A stretch of 64,000 bases of DNA, taken from positions 62,001 through 126,000 of the forward strand of contig JAEWJK010000008.1 of the NCBI GenBank assembly GCA_023386555.1, written 5' to 3'. Positions 33,009 to 41,909 of the stretch are shown piece after piece. The translations under genes were made by a program, and so were the position numbers. Source of the DNA: Bacteroidota bacterium (GTDB taxonomy: Bacteria; Bacteroidota; Bacteroidia; Chitinophagales; Chitinophagaceae). How positions within the stretch are numbered: the stretch's first letter is position 1; the number at the start of each line of letters is the position of its first letter. The notes beneath the pieces were generated by a model. The model searched no databases. It saw only the letters and a program-made list of their open reading frames with translations, and had not been told where the DNA came from.

Positions 33009-35171
33009 ATGGAATTATTAAGTGGTATTAATTGGGAACTTCCTTTACGTAACCCGGTGATCATTTTTTCGCTGGTACTATTTATAATTTTGTTTGCACC
33101 AATATTATTCAATAGAATCAAGGTGCCTCATATCATCGGATTAATATTGGCTGGCGTTATTATTGGTCCTTATGCTCTGAATTTATTAAGACGTGATGCC
33201 AGTATTGTTTTGTTTGGAACAGTGGGTCTATTATATATAATGTTTCTCGCAGGTTTAGAAATTGATCTCACCGAATTTAAAAAAAATCGAAATAAAATTA
33301 TTGTATTTGGCCTGGCTACTTTTTTGTTGCCTTTAACAACAGGCGTTTTAGCAAGCTACTATTTATTGGGTTATAATTTTCTTTCATCACTGTTACTTGC
33401 CAGCATGTTTTCAACTCATACACTTATCTCGTATCCTATCGTAAGCAGGTATGGTGTAGTAAAGAACAGAGCTGTATCACTTACAGTGGGTGGTACTATG
33501 ATTACAGATATACTGGCATTATTGATATTGGCAGGTGTTGCTGGTATGACCAAAGAAGAAGCGTCATCATCATTTTGGGTAACCTTGTCTATTTCATCTC
33601 TCTTGTTTGTTGCTATTGTATTTTTTGTATTTCCGGTAATCATCCGCTGGTTTTTTAAAAGATTCGACGATGCTGTTTCACAGTACATCTTTGTACTGGC
33701 AGTGGTCTTTCTTGCTTCATTCCTGGCTGAAGCTGCAGGAATAGAAGCCATAATTGGAGCTTTCTTTTCAGGTCTCGTTCTCAACAAATTCATTCCACAT
33801 ACTTCACCATTAATGAATAGAATCGAATTTGTAGGAAATGCTTTATTTATACCTTTTTTCCTCATCAGCGTGGGTATGCTGGTAGATGTTACCGTTCTGG
33901 TAAAAGGCTTTGGTGCTTTAAAAGTCGCTGCTGTAATAATTGTTGTTGCTGTTTCTACGAAGTATTTAGCAGCTATGATTACAAAAAAGATATTCAAGCT
34001 AAGTTCAAGTGAGGGATTAATGATTTTTGGCTTAAGTACATCTCATGCAGCAGCAACCTTAGCAATCATTCTTGTTGGATATAATATTATCATTGGTGAA
34101 TCTCCTTCAGGTGAACCTGTAAGATTACTAAATGAAGATGTATTAAATGGAACTATTTTACTAATTCTTGTAAGTTGTGCCATCAGTTCATTTGCCGTGC
34201 AGAAAGCGGCAAGGCAGATTGCCATTGAAGATGAAACGGGAATGGTACATGGTGGTAGCACTGAACAAAAAATGTTGATATCACTTGCGTATCCTGAAAC
34301 TGTAAATGAATTGGTAGATCTGGGTATGATGTTGAAGCCGCATAATAATTCTGAGCCGGTTTACGCTTTGCATATTATAAGCGACGAAACAGTTGATGAG
34401 AATACAGAGGTGCGGGGAAAAAAGATGCTGGAAAAAGCTGTTCGTCGTGCAGCTGGAACGGGTAACATTGTTAAACCAATAACCCGGTACGATACTAACA
34501 TCAGTAATGGCATCATTTATACTATCAAAGAAAAACAAATAACAGATCTGGTTATTGGTTTGCATCATTTATCAGAGGAAAAACAATTTCTTGGCGCTAC
34601 TACAGACAGAATTGTTAAAAGAACTTTTGAAAACATTTTTATTTATAAACCTGTTCAACCTCTAAATACATTAGCTAGATTGGTAGTTGCAGTGCCTTCA
34701 AAAGCTGAACTGGAACCTGGATTTTCTCATTGGTATTTTAATTTGCATACACTTGCTAAGGAAGCCGGATTGTCAATTGTTTTCCACGCAAAAGGCGAGA
34801 CTATTAATGAATTGCGAGATCAGCACAGACTATTGAAATCAAACCTGCCTGTCAGCTATTTTGTTTTTAATAATTGGGACGATTTTTTGGTATTGAGTGG
34901 TGAATTAAAGCAGAATGATTTATTTACCATTATAACTTCCAGGAAAGGACATGTTTCTTACAATAGCAGCCTTGATAGATTATCTTATTACCTAAGTAAC
35001 TATTTTCTTTCTAATGGGTTTTTACTTATTTATCCAAAGCAATTGGAACAAGGATTGAAAATGGATAACATACAACATTCCGATCCTTCTTTGGCAGAAT
35101 CTATTACAGAGCAAATGCTAACCCAACCTGGAACTTGGATAAAAGACCTGTTTAGAAAAAAGGGTAGTTAG
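33009..35171 (+). CDS. Kef-type cation:proton antiporter with universal-stress domain
   Basis: A 720-residue protein; the ATG at 33009 (MELLSGINWELPLRNPVIIF) is chosen over a TTG at 32985. The first ~400 residues contain 11-13 transmembrane segments with the CPA2 pattern IIGLILAGVIIGPYALNLL and FLAGLEIDLTEFKKNR. Residues about 420-700 are a soluble C-terminal region with two UspA-like parts (MLISLAYPETVNELVDLGMML; IGLHHLSEEKQFLGATTDRIV). KefB/KefC and related Na+/H+ antiporters have the same domain order, but a TrkA-N domain is replaced by Usp domains here. The ion is not known. Confidence 0.88.
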   Translation: MELLSGINWELPLRNPVIIFSLVLFIILFAPILFNRIKVPHIIGLILAGVIIGPYALNLLRRDASIVLFGTVGLLYIMFLAGLEIDLTEFKKNRNKIIVFGLATFLLPLTTGVLASYYLLGYNFLSSLLLASMFSTHTLISYPIVSRYGVVKNRAVSLTVGGTMITDILALLILAGVAGMTKEEASSSFWVTLSISSLLFVAIVFFVFPVIIRWFFKRFDDAVSQYIFVLAVVFLASFLAEAAGIEAIIGAFFSGLVLNKFIPHTSPLMNRIEFVGNALFIPFFLISVGMLVDVTVLVKGFGALKVAAVIIVVAVSTKYLAAMITKKIFKLSSSEGLMIFGLSTSHAAATLAIILVGYNIIIGESPSGEPVRLLNEDVLNGTILLILVSCAISSFAVQKAARQIAIEDETGMVHGGSTEQKMLISLAYPETVNELVDLGMMLKPHNNSEPVYALHIISDETVDENTEVRGKKMLEKAVRRAAGTGNIVKPITRYDTNISNGIIYTIKEKQITDLVIGLHHLSEEKQFLGATTDRIVKRTFENIFIYKPVQPLNTLARLVVAVPSKAELEPGFSHWYFNLHTLAKEAGLSIVFHAKGETINELRDQHRLLKSNLPVSYFVFNNWDDFLVLSGELKQNDLFTIITSRKGHVSYNSSLDRLSYYLSNYFLSNGFLLIYPKQLEQGLKMDNIQHSDPSLAESITEQMLTQPGTWIKDLFRKKGS

Positions 35172-35220
35172 TTCTCTAAACGTATAATTATTTAGGTTTG
35201 AACCTATAAACCTAACAACT

Positions 35221-35550
35221 ATGCGAACCATTCTTTTATTACTGGCTTCCAATATTTTCATGACCATAGCCTGGTATTGGCATTTAAAAAAGACAGGGTT
35301 CCCTCTTTGGAAAGCTATACTCATCAGTTGGGGTATTGCTTTAATTGAATATTGTTTAATGGTACCAGCTAATAGAAATGGCTATTTACAAGGTTGGAGC
35401 GGTTTTCAATTAAAGATTATACAGGAGGTGATCACCTTATTTGTATTTTGTGTTTTTGCGGTTTGGTATCTTAAAGAACCATTACGATGGAACTACCTGG
35501 TAACCTTTTTCTTTCTGATGGGGGCTGTATATTTTGCTTTCAAAAAATAA
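35221..35550 (+). CDS. DMT-family small transporter (DUF486)
   Basis: A 109-residue protein with four hydrophobic segments and the DUF486 signatures: WYWHLKK after the first helix, WGIALIEYCLMVPANRNGY and WYLKEPLRWNYL. It is a single-unit relative of the drug/metabolite transporter family; the substrate is unknown. A TAGGTTTG box lies at 35193-35200 inside a short inverted repeat, 20 bases before the start. The lipoprotein gene at 35585 follows on the same strand. Confidence 0.85.
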   Translation: MRTILLLLASNIFMTIAWYWHLKKTGFPLWKAILISWGIALIEYCLMVPANRNGYLQGWSGFQLKIIQEVITLFVFCVFAVWYLKEPLRWNYLVTFFFLMGAVYFAFKK

Positions 35551-35584
35551 AGTACGAGGCATGATTATGGTGCAATCCAGCAAC

Positions 35585-36550
35585 ATGAGGCATATGAGTA
35601 TTATTTGTTTTGGGATGATGATTGCACTCGTTTATTCTTGCAACATGAAGCCTTGCTTCGAAGTGGTTGTAGAACATGTAAAACTTTTCGATTCAATTCC
35701 TTCGGGTTCAGGATTGATCGCAGAAGGAGATTCTGTATTCATTATAGGTGATGATGCAACATCTTTATACCAATTGTCGCTTTCAACAAATGCTTTTGTT
35801 TCTATTCCGTTGATTAATATTACCCAACTACAATACAGAATAAAAAAGCCCGATAAGCATGACCTGGAAAGTTTGAGCTTTTTAAACCTGAATGGTAAAA
35901 AATATATTGCAAGTTTTGGCTCCGGTAGTGTCTCACCTCAGCGTGATTCATTATTACTAGTTTCTGCTGATGATTTTAAACAGCAGCAATGGATATCACT
36001 TGGTAATTTCTATACAAGGCTTAGAAAAATTTCTGTCAAGAATGAATTGAATATTGAAGGAGCTGTAAGCACATCAGAGAATGTTTATTTGTTCAATCGT
36101 TCCGGCAGTGAAGTGTATGAATTGAGTTTGAAATTATTTGAGGCCATTATGCAGTCGAAAATTAATCTTATGGATATGAACATTAAGAAATACCAATTCG
36201 ATCTTCCTGCATCAGAAGGAGTTCAGTCAGCTCTATCAGGTGGATGTTTGTTCAGAAATGATGCAATTCTGTTTTGTGCTTCTGCTGAGAATTTGCCGAA
36301 TGTTTACGATGATGGAGATATACAAGGAAGTTATGTTGGTATTATTTCCATAAATAAAAAGGGATTAGCATTAAAAGAATTAACAGGCATTAAAGACAAG
36401 TCAGGAGCCATGTTAAAAGATAAACTGGAATCTATTGATATTGCAGGCCACTATAGTAATGGAGATGTTCGTGCTTTTGCAATTGCAGATAATGATGATG
36501 GAAAGTCTAAATTATTTGAATTGCGGATAAAATACACATCAATAAAATAA
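35585..36550 (+). CDS. beta-propeller-like lipoprotein, unknown
   Basis: Read from the ATG at 35585, this 321-residue protein has a lipoprotein signal (MRHMSIICFGMMIALVYSC); ATGs at 35561 and 35594 are also possible. The mature part has repeating short beta units (GLIAEGDSVFIIGDDATSLY; KKYIASFGSGSVSPQRD; ENVYLFNRSG; DAILFCASAENLPNVYDDGD) consistent with a propeller, as in DUF6929-like proteins of this phylum. No catalytic residues can be assigned. It is convergent with the small gene at 36554, four bases from its stop. Confidence 0.65.
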   Translation: MRHMSIICFGMMIALVYSCNMKPCFEVVVEHVKLFDSIPSGSGLIAEGDSVFIIGDDATSLYQLSLSTNAFVSIPLINITQLQYRIKKPDKHDLESLSFLNLNGKKYIASFGSGSVSPQRDSLLLVSADDFKQQQWISLGNFYTRLRKISVKNELNIEGAVSTSENVYLFNRSGSEVYELSLKLFEAIMQSKINLMDMNIKKYQFDLPASEGVQSALSGGCLFRNDAILFCASAENLPNVYDDGDIQGSYVGIISINKKGLALKELTGIKDKSGAMLKDKLESIDIAGHYSNGDVRAFAIADNDDGKSKLFELRIKYTSIK

Positions 36551-36553
36551 TTC

Positions 36554-36736
36554 TTACGCAATTTTTCTGCGTAATTCCTGTTCAACAGCTTTGATCTCAG
36601 TGAGCAAAGATCTTATTGAATTGGAAATGTATTTTATTTCACTTGAAGAGCGGTGATGTTTTACAGACAAAATATAATTCTCACCCATTTGAAGATATTC
36701 TTTTCTAAGTTTCTGAAGATAAAGTTCGTTATCCAT
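36554..36736 (-). CDS. small helical protein, paralog of 37248
   Basis: A 60-residue charged protein (MDNELYLQKLRKEYLQMGEN ... VEQELRRKIA) that should form a helical hairpin. It aligns with the product at 37248 over its length: LRKxYL, the SSSEIK / SSTELE step and a closing E-rich helix. It has no signal peptide and is probably cytosolic. Function unknown. Its start codon faces the 500-bp gap described at 36737. Confidence 0.6.
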   Translation of the reverse strand: MDNELYLQKLRKEYLQMGENYILSVKHHRSSSEIKYISNSIRSLLTEIKAVEQELRRKIA

Positions 36737-37247
36737 TGAAGCCGGCGTTTTATATTAAGTAACATAAAATATGCCATAGGTATAAAACAAGTTGTCATTC
36801 GGCATTACAATGTGCAGGTCATAGCAGTTTTTTTTAAAAACAGAGTTTAACTATACGTGCAGATCATTGTAAAATCAATGCTGGCATGGTTTTCCCAATA
36901 TGATGGGTGGATGTAGTTTAGATGATATTAAACCAACAGCAATATCCCTTCGGCTATGCATGTGAAATGATTTTAAAGGGATTGATGAGCAAGCAACAGA
37001 ACGGAATAAGTTTGAAACAAATCAAGGCAGCTGAAAGGCTGCCTTTCTAATTTATCTTAAGGTATCTTTCTATATACACATGGATTTTTCAAAAAAACAG
37101 GACCATGGCTGAATTTAATCTACTTATAACCAAAATTATCAACTATGCGTTTGATTCCAGGCATCCAAATAGTTGCTGATTCATCAGGTAATTAGATCTG
37201 TTAGAATATTTAAACATCCGTAACAAATAAAAGCTAATTCGGTTAGA
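36737..37247. other. gene-free 510-bp gap with one terminator-like hairpin
   Basis: No ORF is supportable here. The only clear element is AAGGCAGC/GCTGCCTT around a 6-base loop at 37024-37045, oriented best for the + strand but with no gene before it. The gap separates two paralogous small genes and may hold a small RNA ending at the hairpin; no promoter with both elements was found. Confidence 0.4.
37024..37046 (+). terminator. orphan hairpin terminator
   Basis: An 8-bp GC-rich stem followed by TTTCTAATTT. There is no coding gene upstream on the + strand, which makes it a candidate end of a non-coding transcript. Confidence 0.4.
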
Positions 37248-37421
37248 TTATACAGATTCACCGGATTCAAGGGTTTCAATCTTAGCAACAATCTCCCTGA
37301 TCTGTTTCCTAATCACTTCAAGTTCGGTAGATGATGAATCATTTTGAAGTGCCAACAAGAACTGTTGACTTAGATCAAGATATTTTTTTCTAAGTGTCTC
37401 TAAACTTTCTATTTGTTCCAT
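37248..37421 (-). CDS. small helical protein, paralog of 36554
   Basis: Read from the ATG at 37421 (MEQIESLETLRKKYLDLSQQ), a 57-residue helical protein. It shares the LRKKYL start, the SSSTELE step and the E-rich end with the gene at 36554. The two copies are on the same strand, about 510 bases apart, so they look like a local duplication. Residues that differ are mostly on helix surfaces. Function unknown. Confidence 0.6.
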   Translation of the reverse strand: MEQIESLETLRKKYLDLSQQFLLALQNDSSSTELEVIRKQIREIVAKIETLESGESV

Positions 37422-37595
37422 TGCAAAGCCTGAAAGGTGCAAAAGTATTGTCTTAGAACACAACAGCACATTAAAATTTATTCTTGCCTGTCTTTGTTGA
37501 ATTTTTTTATATCTAATTCGGCTATAAGTTCCATGTTTTGAAACGCTTTTAAGTTTGCAAACGGAGTAATAACTTTGAATAAATACATCAAACTA

Positions 37596-37955
37596 ATGCG
37601 AACAATTTTAATTCTCACATTCCTGGTCATTACCACAGCAGCATATTCTCAGGTTGAAGTAAATGCAACAACCATTAAAGATCATATTGGAGATTCAGTT
37701 AAGTATTGCGGTAAAGTAGTTACTGCGAGACTCATGGATAGGATGAATAATGCTCCGGCATTTTTGAATATTGATGGAGCATATCCTAACCAGGTGTTTA
37801 CCGTTGTAATCTGGAAACCGGAAAGAGAAAAATTCACCGAAAAGCCTGAGAAATTTTATCTTGATAAAAACGTTTGTATCTATGGTAAAGTTGAGGTGTT
37901 TAAAGAGCAAATACAGATAGTACTTCGATCGCAATCACAAATCGTTGTGCAATAA
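37596..37955 (+). CDS. exported OB-fold-like protein
   Basis: Read from the ATG at 37596 (MRTILILTFLVITTAAYSQ, signal peptide), a 119-residue protein. The mature part has the five-strand pattern of a periplasmic OB fold (DHIGDSVKYCGKVVTARLMD; FTVVIWKPEREKF; NVCIYGKVEVFKEQIQIVLR), as in nucleic-acid-binding-like exported proteins of Bacteroidota. Binding partner unknown. A TAACTTTG box lies at 37570-37577. Confidence 0.7.
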   Translation: MRTILILTFLVITTAAYSQVEVNATTIKDHIGDSVKYCGKVVTARLMDRMNNAPAFLNIDGAYPNQVFTVVIWKPEREKFTEKPEKFYLDKNVCIYGKVEVFKEQIQIVLRSQSQIVVQ

Positions 37956-38059
37956 TTATTCTTATTTAATTATTTTTTCATTCGTTCAGATGCACCTAAA
38001 CAATTATTTAATACCTGGATAGCGGTATAAGTTTGAACTTGCGAACGATTTTATTACCT

Positions 38060-38257
38060 ATGAATACCATTGACCTGATCAACGAAAAAAACAGGATTAA
38101 TTCTTCCGAAGTGTATATTGAATTTCTCTCAAAAAATATCGGAGTTTCCCGTGAAGAGATATTAGCTGTTGCAAAACACTCAGGCATCAGTGCAAGAAGA
38201 ATGGCTGAGTACCTTATAAAGAAAAATTTGAAGGTTACGATTTCCGAGGATGAATAG
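38060..38257 (+). CDS. small DUF3606-like protein
   Basis: A 66-residue protein read from the ATG at 38060 (MNTIDLINEKNRINSSEVYI). The sequence follows the DUF3606 pattern: an RIN(x)...Y start, GVSREEILAVAKHSGISARRMAEYL. DUF3606 members are small soluble proteins of unknown role. The assignment is by motif only. A TAAGTTTG box at 38028-38035 precedes it; an in-frame TTG at 38039 is a possible alternative start. Confidence 0.5.
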   Translation: MNTIDLINEKNRINSSEVYIEFLSKNIGVSREEILAVAKHSGISARRMAEYLIKKNLKVTISEDE

Positions 38258-38298
38258 GTAACTCATTCAGCTTATATCTTTAGTCTACAATCGATCTC

Positions 38299-39255
38299 AT
38301 GAAGACAATACTGCCACTTCTTGTTTTAATTATTGCATGTTCAAGTATCAACTTAAATAATGATGTTGTGCCTTATGCGTCATTAGAACAGCAAAGAAAA
38401 ATGCTTGCCAGTAAGCCATATGTAAAGCCAACAAGATTACTGGATAGTATGCAAATCATCACCGATCTTATCTACCTGGCTTCAGATACTTGTGAAGGCA
38501 GAAGACCAGGAACCAATGGTCATGCTTTAGCTATGCAAAGACTTTTATGGAGAATGAGAGAAGCAGGTGTAGATAGTTTTGAGAATGCATTAGTAAGTGA
38601 TTTTACTGCAAGGCAGATCAATGGAACAACAGATGGTAAGAACATTATAGGTTGGGTAAAAGGAACGAAATATGCCGATAGTTTTATAGTTGTTTCTGCT
38701 CATTATGATCATATGGGTAAAAGAGGCACAAATACATTTTATGGTGCAGATGATAATGCAAGTGGTGCTGCCTGTTTGGTAGCAATGGCTAAATATTTTA
38801 AAAAACATCCACATAAATATTCATTGGTGTTTGCTGCTTTAGACAGAGAAGAAGTCGGTCTTGAAGGTGCTTATGCCCTGGTGAAACAATTTAATGCTGT
38901 TAATAGAAATATTGTATTCAACCTGAATATGGATATGATTGCAAGGAGCGATAAGAATGAAATATTCGCTTCTGGTTTATCGCACAATCCATATCATAAA
39001 TATCTTGTGGATGAAATTCAGGCAAAGACCAATGTAAAGCTTTTAATGGGGCATGATACTGGAAATGATATTAATGACTGGACAATGCAAAGTGATCATG
39101 CTGCATTTCATAAAGCTAAAATTCCGTTTTTGTATATTGGTGTTGAAGATCATCCGGATTATCACAGGCCATCAGATACGTGGAATAAAATTAATTTCAG
39201 CAGTTATATCGAAAACTGCAATATGATAGCGATGATGGTGAAAGCTATCAGATAG
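38299..39255 (+). CDS. M28-family metallopeptidase lipoprotein
   Basis: A 318-residue protein with a lipobox (LIIAC, Cys14) and an M28 aminopeptidase domain. Zinc ligands are visible as His in SAHYDHMG, Asp in YGADDNASGA, the catalytic Glu pair in LDREEVGLEG, Asp in NLNMDMIARS and the late His in DHPDYHRPSD. The family removes N-terminal amino acids; the enzyme is probably on the cell surface or in the periplasm. It is convergent with the BtuF-like gene. Confidence 0.88.
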   Translation: MKTILPLLVLIIACSSINLNNDVVPYASLEQQRKMLASKPYVKPTRLLDSMQIITDLIYLASDTCEGRRPGTNGHALAMQRLLWRMREAGVDSFENALVSDFTARQINGTTDGKNIIGWVKGTKYADSFIVVSAHYDHMGKRGTNTFYGADDNASGAACLVAMAKYFKKHPHKYSLVFAALDREEVGLEGAYALVKQFNAVNRNIVFNLNMDMIARSDKNEIFASGLSHNPYHKYLVDEIQAKTNVKLLMGHDTGNDINDWTMQSDHAAFHKAKIPFLYIGVEDHPDYHRPSDTWNKINFSSYIENCNMIAMMVKAIR

Positions 39256-39262
39256 CAGGTAA

Positions 39263-40051
39263 TTATTGTTCAACTTGCTTAATCAGTTCTGCAAAGTATG
39301 ATGAGGCTTTTTGCAAACGACTTCCATACCAGCTGAACATTTCACCATCAACCAAAAGTATCTTTGTTTGTGTTAATTGCTGTTGCAGGTCTTCAATATG
39401 TTTTCGATTGAAAGGGTAGGGTTCTGAACTCAGTAAGAGAAGTTTACAACCTGTAGTTTTTAGTTTTTCAATGTTTATTTCAGGATAACGTTGTTGATCT
39501 GCAAATATGTTCCTGAATCCACATCGTTGAAGCATATCGTTGATAAAAGTATCTCCACCAACTGTCATGTAAGGATCTTTCCAGATAAGGTATGCAGTTG
39601 ATAGTTCATGGTTGATAGTTGGTAATGTTTGAAATTCTTGAGCAATCGTCGTAGCTAAATCAATTCCTTTTTTCGGTTTACCGGTAATTTCACCAAGAGC
39701 AACAATCATTTGAAGGGCTTCATCTAAATCTTCAACATCACTCACCCAAACAGGTGCAATTGATTGTAATGCTTCAATCTGTTGTTTTACGTTCTCTTCT
39801 TTATTCGCAATTATAAGGTCAGGCTGAAGTGATCTTACTGTTTCAATATTTACATTTTTTGTTCCTCCAACCCTGATTTTCGTTCTGAACCAGGTATCGG
39901 GATGAATACAGAATTTCGTAATGCCTATAACCTCTGTTTCAAGTCCGAGATCATACAAAAGTTCAGTTTGCGAAGGGACTAATGAAATAATCCTTTTAGG
40001 AGGAGTAGTTAATGCAATAGTGTTCCCAAGTTGATCTGTGAAAAAGTTCAT
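39263..40051 (-). CDS. BtuF-like helical-backbone metal receptor
   Basis: The ATG at 40051 (MNFFTDQLGNTIALTTPPKR) gives 262 residues; the longer frame to 40120 starts inside a dispersed repeat and is rejected. It has the substrate-binding fold of BtuF/FhuD-type proteins (RIISLVPSQTELLYDLGLE, LIIANKEENVKQQIEAL, the two lobes joined by a long helix). Such proteins bind cobalamin, haem or siderophores for an ABC importer. There is no signal peptide, and no permease or ATPase is beside it, which is unusual for an importer component. It is followed by cystathionine beta-synthase on the same strand side. Confidence 0.8.
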   Translation of the reverse strand: MNFFTDQLGNTIALTTPPKRIISLVPSQTELLYDLGLETEVIGITKFCIHPDTWFRTKIRVGGTKNVNIETVRSLQPDLIIANKEENVKQQIEALQSIAPVWVSDVEDLDEALQMIVALGEITGKPKKGIDLATTIAQEFQTLPTINHELSTAYLIWKDPYMTVGGDTFINDMLQRCGFRNIFADQQRYPEINIEKLKTTGCKLLLLSSEPYPFNRKHIEDLQQQLTQTKILLVDGEMFSWYGSRLQKASSYFAELIKQVEQ

Positions 40052-40061
40052 TAGTGTAACT

Positions 40062-40104
40062 GCTGAATAAAGTTCCGAACCTTGAAGTGAGTGACACAAC
40101 AAAA
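40062..40104 (-). repeat. dispersed intergenic repeat, copy c (subtype GTGTCAC)
   Basis: Minus-strand copy reading TTTTGTTGTGTCACTCACTT followed by CAAGGTTCGG and a CTTTATTCAGC tail. The tail matches copy b at 18124. It lies between the BtuF-like gene and cystathionine beta-synthase. Confidence 0.7.
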
Positions 40105-40135
40105 GATCCGATGTAAACAAAAGCTGGCTAAATAA

Positions 40136-41491
40136 TTACTTCGCTAAACTCTGTATTACATCATATTTTGTAACGATATGATATTCTCCTTTTTCATCTT
40201 TTGCAAGTACAGCACCGTTCTCTTTATTAATCAGACTTCCTAATTTTTCAACAGGTGTATCAAACTCAACAACAGGAAAAGGTTTTTCCATCACACTTTC
40301 TACGGTAGCATTCTTTATTTCAGTATTACCAAACACTTTCAGGAATAAACCCGTTTCGCTTACAGCACCAATAGGAGCATCGTTTTGCATAACAGGAATA
40401 TGTTCGATATCGTATTTCTTCATCAATTCAACAGCTTCTGAAACAGTGCTTTGTGGTTCTACAGTAACTAGCTTTTTACCATACCTGCCATTTACAATGT
40501 CTTTGAAAGATTTTACATCGAGAAACCCTCTTTCCATCATCCATTGATCGTTATATATCTTGGCTACATACCTGCTACCGTGGTCATGGAAAATACAAAC
40601 CACTACATCATCTTTCTTTAGCTTGTCTTTTAATTGCATTAAACCTTGCAAACAGCTTCCTGCACTGTAACCACAGAACATACCTTCTTCTTTCGCCAAT
40701 CTTCTTGCCATTACAGCACCATCTTTATCGGTCACCTGTTCAAAATGATCGATCACACTCATATCATAATTCTCCGGAACGAAATCTTCACCAAAACCTT
40801 CTGAGATATATGGATGTACTTCATTCATATCTATCTCACCTGTTTTAAAATATTTTGTAAGCAATGAGCCGTATACATCAATCGCCCAAACCTGAATGTT
40901 GGGATTTTTTTCTTTCAGAAACATAGCAGTACCTGTGATCGTTCCACCTGTACCTGCAGTGCAGACAAGATGAGTGATCTTACCTTCTGTTTGTTCCCAT
41001 ATCTCCGGACCGGTTGATTCGTAATGAGCCAATCTATTTGCCAGATTATCGTATTGGTTCATGTGATAAGAGTTCGGCGTTTCTTTAGCCAATCTTTTAG
41101 CCACACTATAATAACTTCTCGGATCTTCAGGCATTACATTCGTAGGGCAAACGATCACTTCTGCACCAACTGCTTTTAAAATATCAGCTTTTTCTTTTGA
41201 TTGCTTATCTGTAGTAACGAAAATGCATTTGTAGCCTTTGATGCATGCTGCAAGGGCTAAACCCATTCCGGTATTTCCACTTGTGCCTTCGATAATAGTT
41301 CCACCTGGTTTAAGTTTGCCTTCTTTCTCTGCCACTTCCACCATTTTCAATGCCATGCGGTCTTTAATTGAATTACCTGGGTTGAAATAATCAACCTTAG
41401 CGAGAACAGTAGAAGGGAGGTCTTTGGTTATCTTGTTTAATTTGATAAGAGGTGTATTGCCAATTGTCTCAAGAATATTATTCAGCCACAT
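40136..41491 (-). CDS. cystathionine beta-synthase (PLP enzyme with CBS domains)
   Basis: A 451-residue protein. The PLP fold has NPGNSIKDRMALKM (lysine), EGTSGNTGMGLALA and TAGTGGTITGTAMFL, as in cystathionine beta-synthase and cysteine synthase. Two CBS domains form the C-terminal ~120 residues (PQSTVSEAVELMKKYDIEHI and FDTPVEKLGSLINKENGAV), which often bind adenosyl compounds. It makes cystathionine from serine and homocysteine, or cysteine. A TATATTTG box (minus strand, 41513-41520) precedes it by 21 bases. Confidence 0.9.
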   Translation of the reverse strand: MWLNNILETIGNTPLIKLNKITKDLPSTVLAKVDYFNPGNSIKDRMALKMVEVAEKEGKLKPGGTIIEGTSGNTGMGLALAACIKGYKCIFVTTDKQSKEKADILKAVGAEVIVCPTNVMPEDPRSYYSVAKRLAKETPNSYHMNQYDNLANRLAHYESTGPEIWEQTEGKITHLVCTAGTGGTITGTAMFLKEKNPNIQVWAIDVYGSLLTKYFKTGEIDMNEVHPYISEGFGEDFVPENYDMSVIDHFEQVTDKDGAVMARRLAKEEGMFCGYSAGSCLQGLMQLKDKLKKDDVVVCIFHDHGSRYVAKIYNDQWMMERGFLDVKSFKDIVNGRYGKKLVTVEPQSTVSEAVELMKKYDIEHIPVMQNDAPIGAVSETGLFLKVFGNTEIKNATVESVMEKPFPVVEFDTPVEKLGSLINKENGAVLAKDEKGEYHIVTKYDVIQSLAK

Positions 41492-41599
41492 AAACTAACA
41501 GTTGTTTGGCGGCAAATATAGGAAGATGTCAGGTGAAGGATGGCTGATTTAATTCTGGGAAAGAATTAAGAAAAACATCAAATGGAATTCAAAGTAATT

Positions 41600-41815
41600 C
41601 TATTTATTCACCCCTAAAATACGAGAGAAGAAACCGGGTCGTTGGGGATTAGAAATATATCTTCTTAGAAAATCAACTTGTGGAGCCGGTCTCCATTCAG
41701 GTAATCCTTCATACCAGATATTATCTGATGATTGCAGCCCACGATTTTGCAGTTGCTCAACATCATAAGGACCTGTGATTACACTGTCCTTTTTACGGAT
41801 GTAGATCTTTTCCAT
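41600..41815 (-). CDS. GYF_2 (DUF4339) domain protein
   Basis: A 71-residue soluble protein (MEKIYIRKKDSVITGPYDVE) with the DUF4339/GYF_2 layout: GPYDVEQLQNRGLQSSDNIW followed by EGLPEWRPAPQVD. The domain is related to the GYF fold and usually mediates contacts with proline-rich or membrane proteins. It stands alone here between two unrelated genes. The tail (ISNPQRPGFFSRILGVNK) is short and has no membrane helix. Confidence 0.8.
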   Translation of the reverse strand: MEKIYIRKKDSVITGPYDVEQLQNRGLQSSDNIWYEGLPEWRPAPQVDFLRRYISNPQRPGFFSRILGVNK

Positions 41816-41909
41816 CGTCGTTAGTTTTTGGTTTGAATATTTGGATTCGTAGGGACGGTAGGATCTTCGCTTAACTTAATTCCGAGCTAAAGGGTTGCTA
41901 ATGTAATAC

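Noticed and set aside
40052..40120. N-terminal extension of the BtuF-like protein
   Set aside because: It is translated from repeat copy c and gives no conserved sequence.
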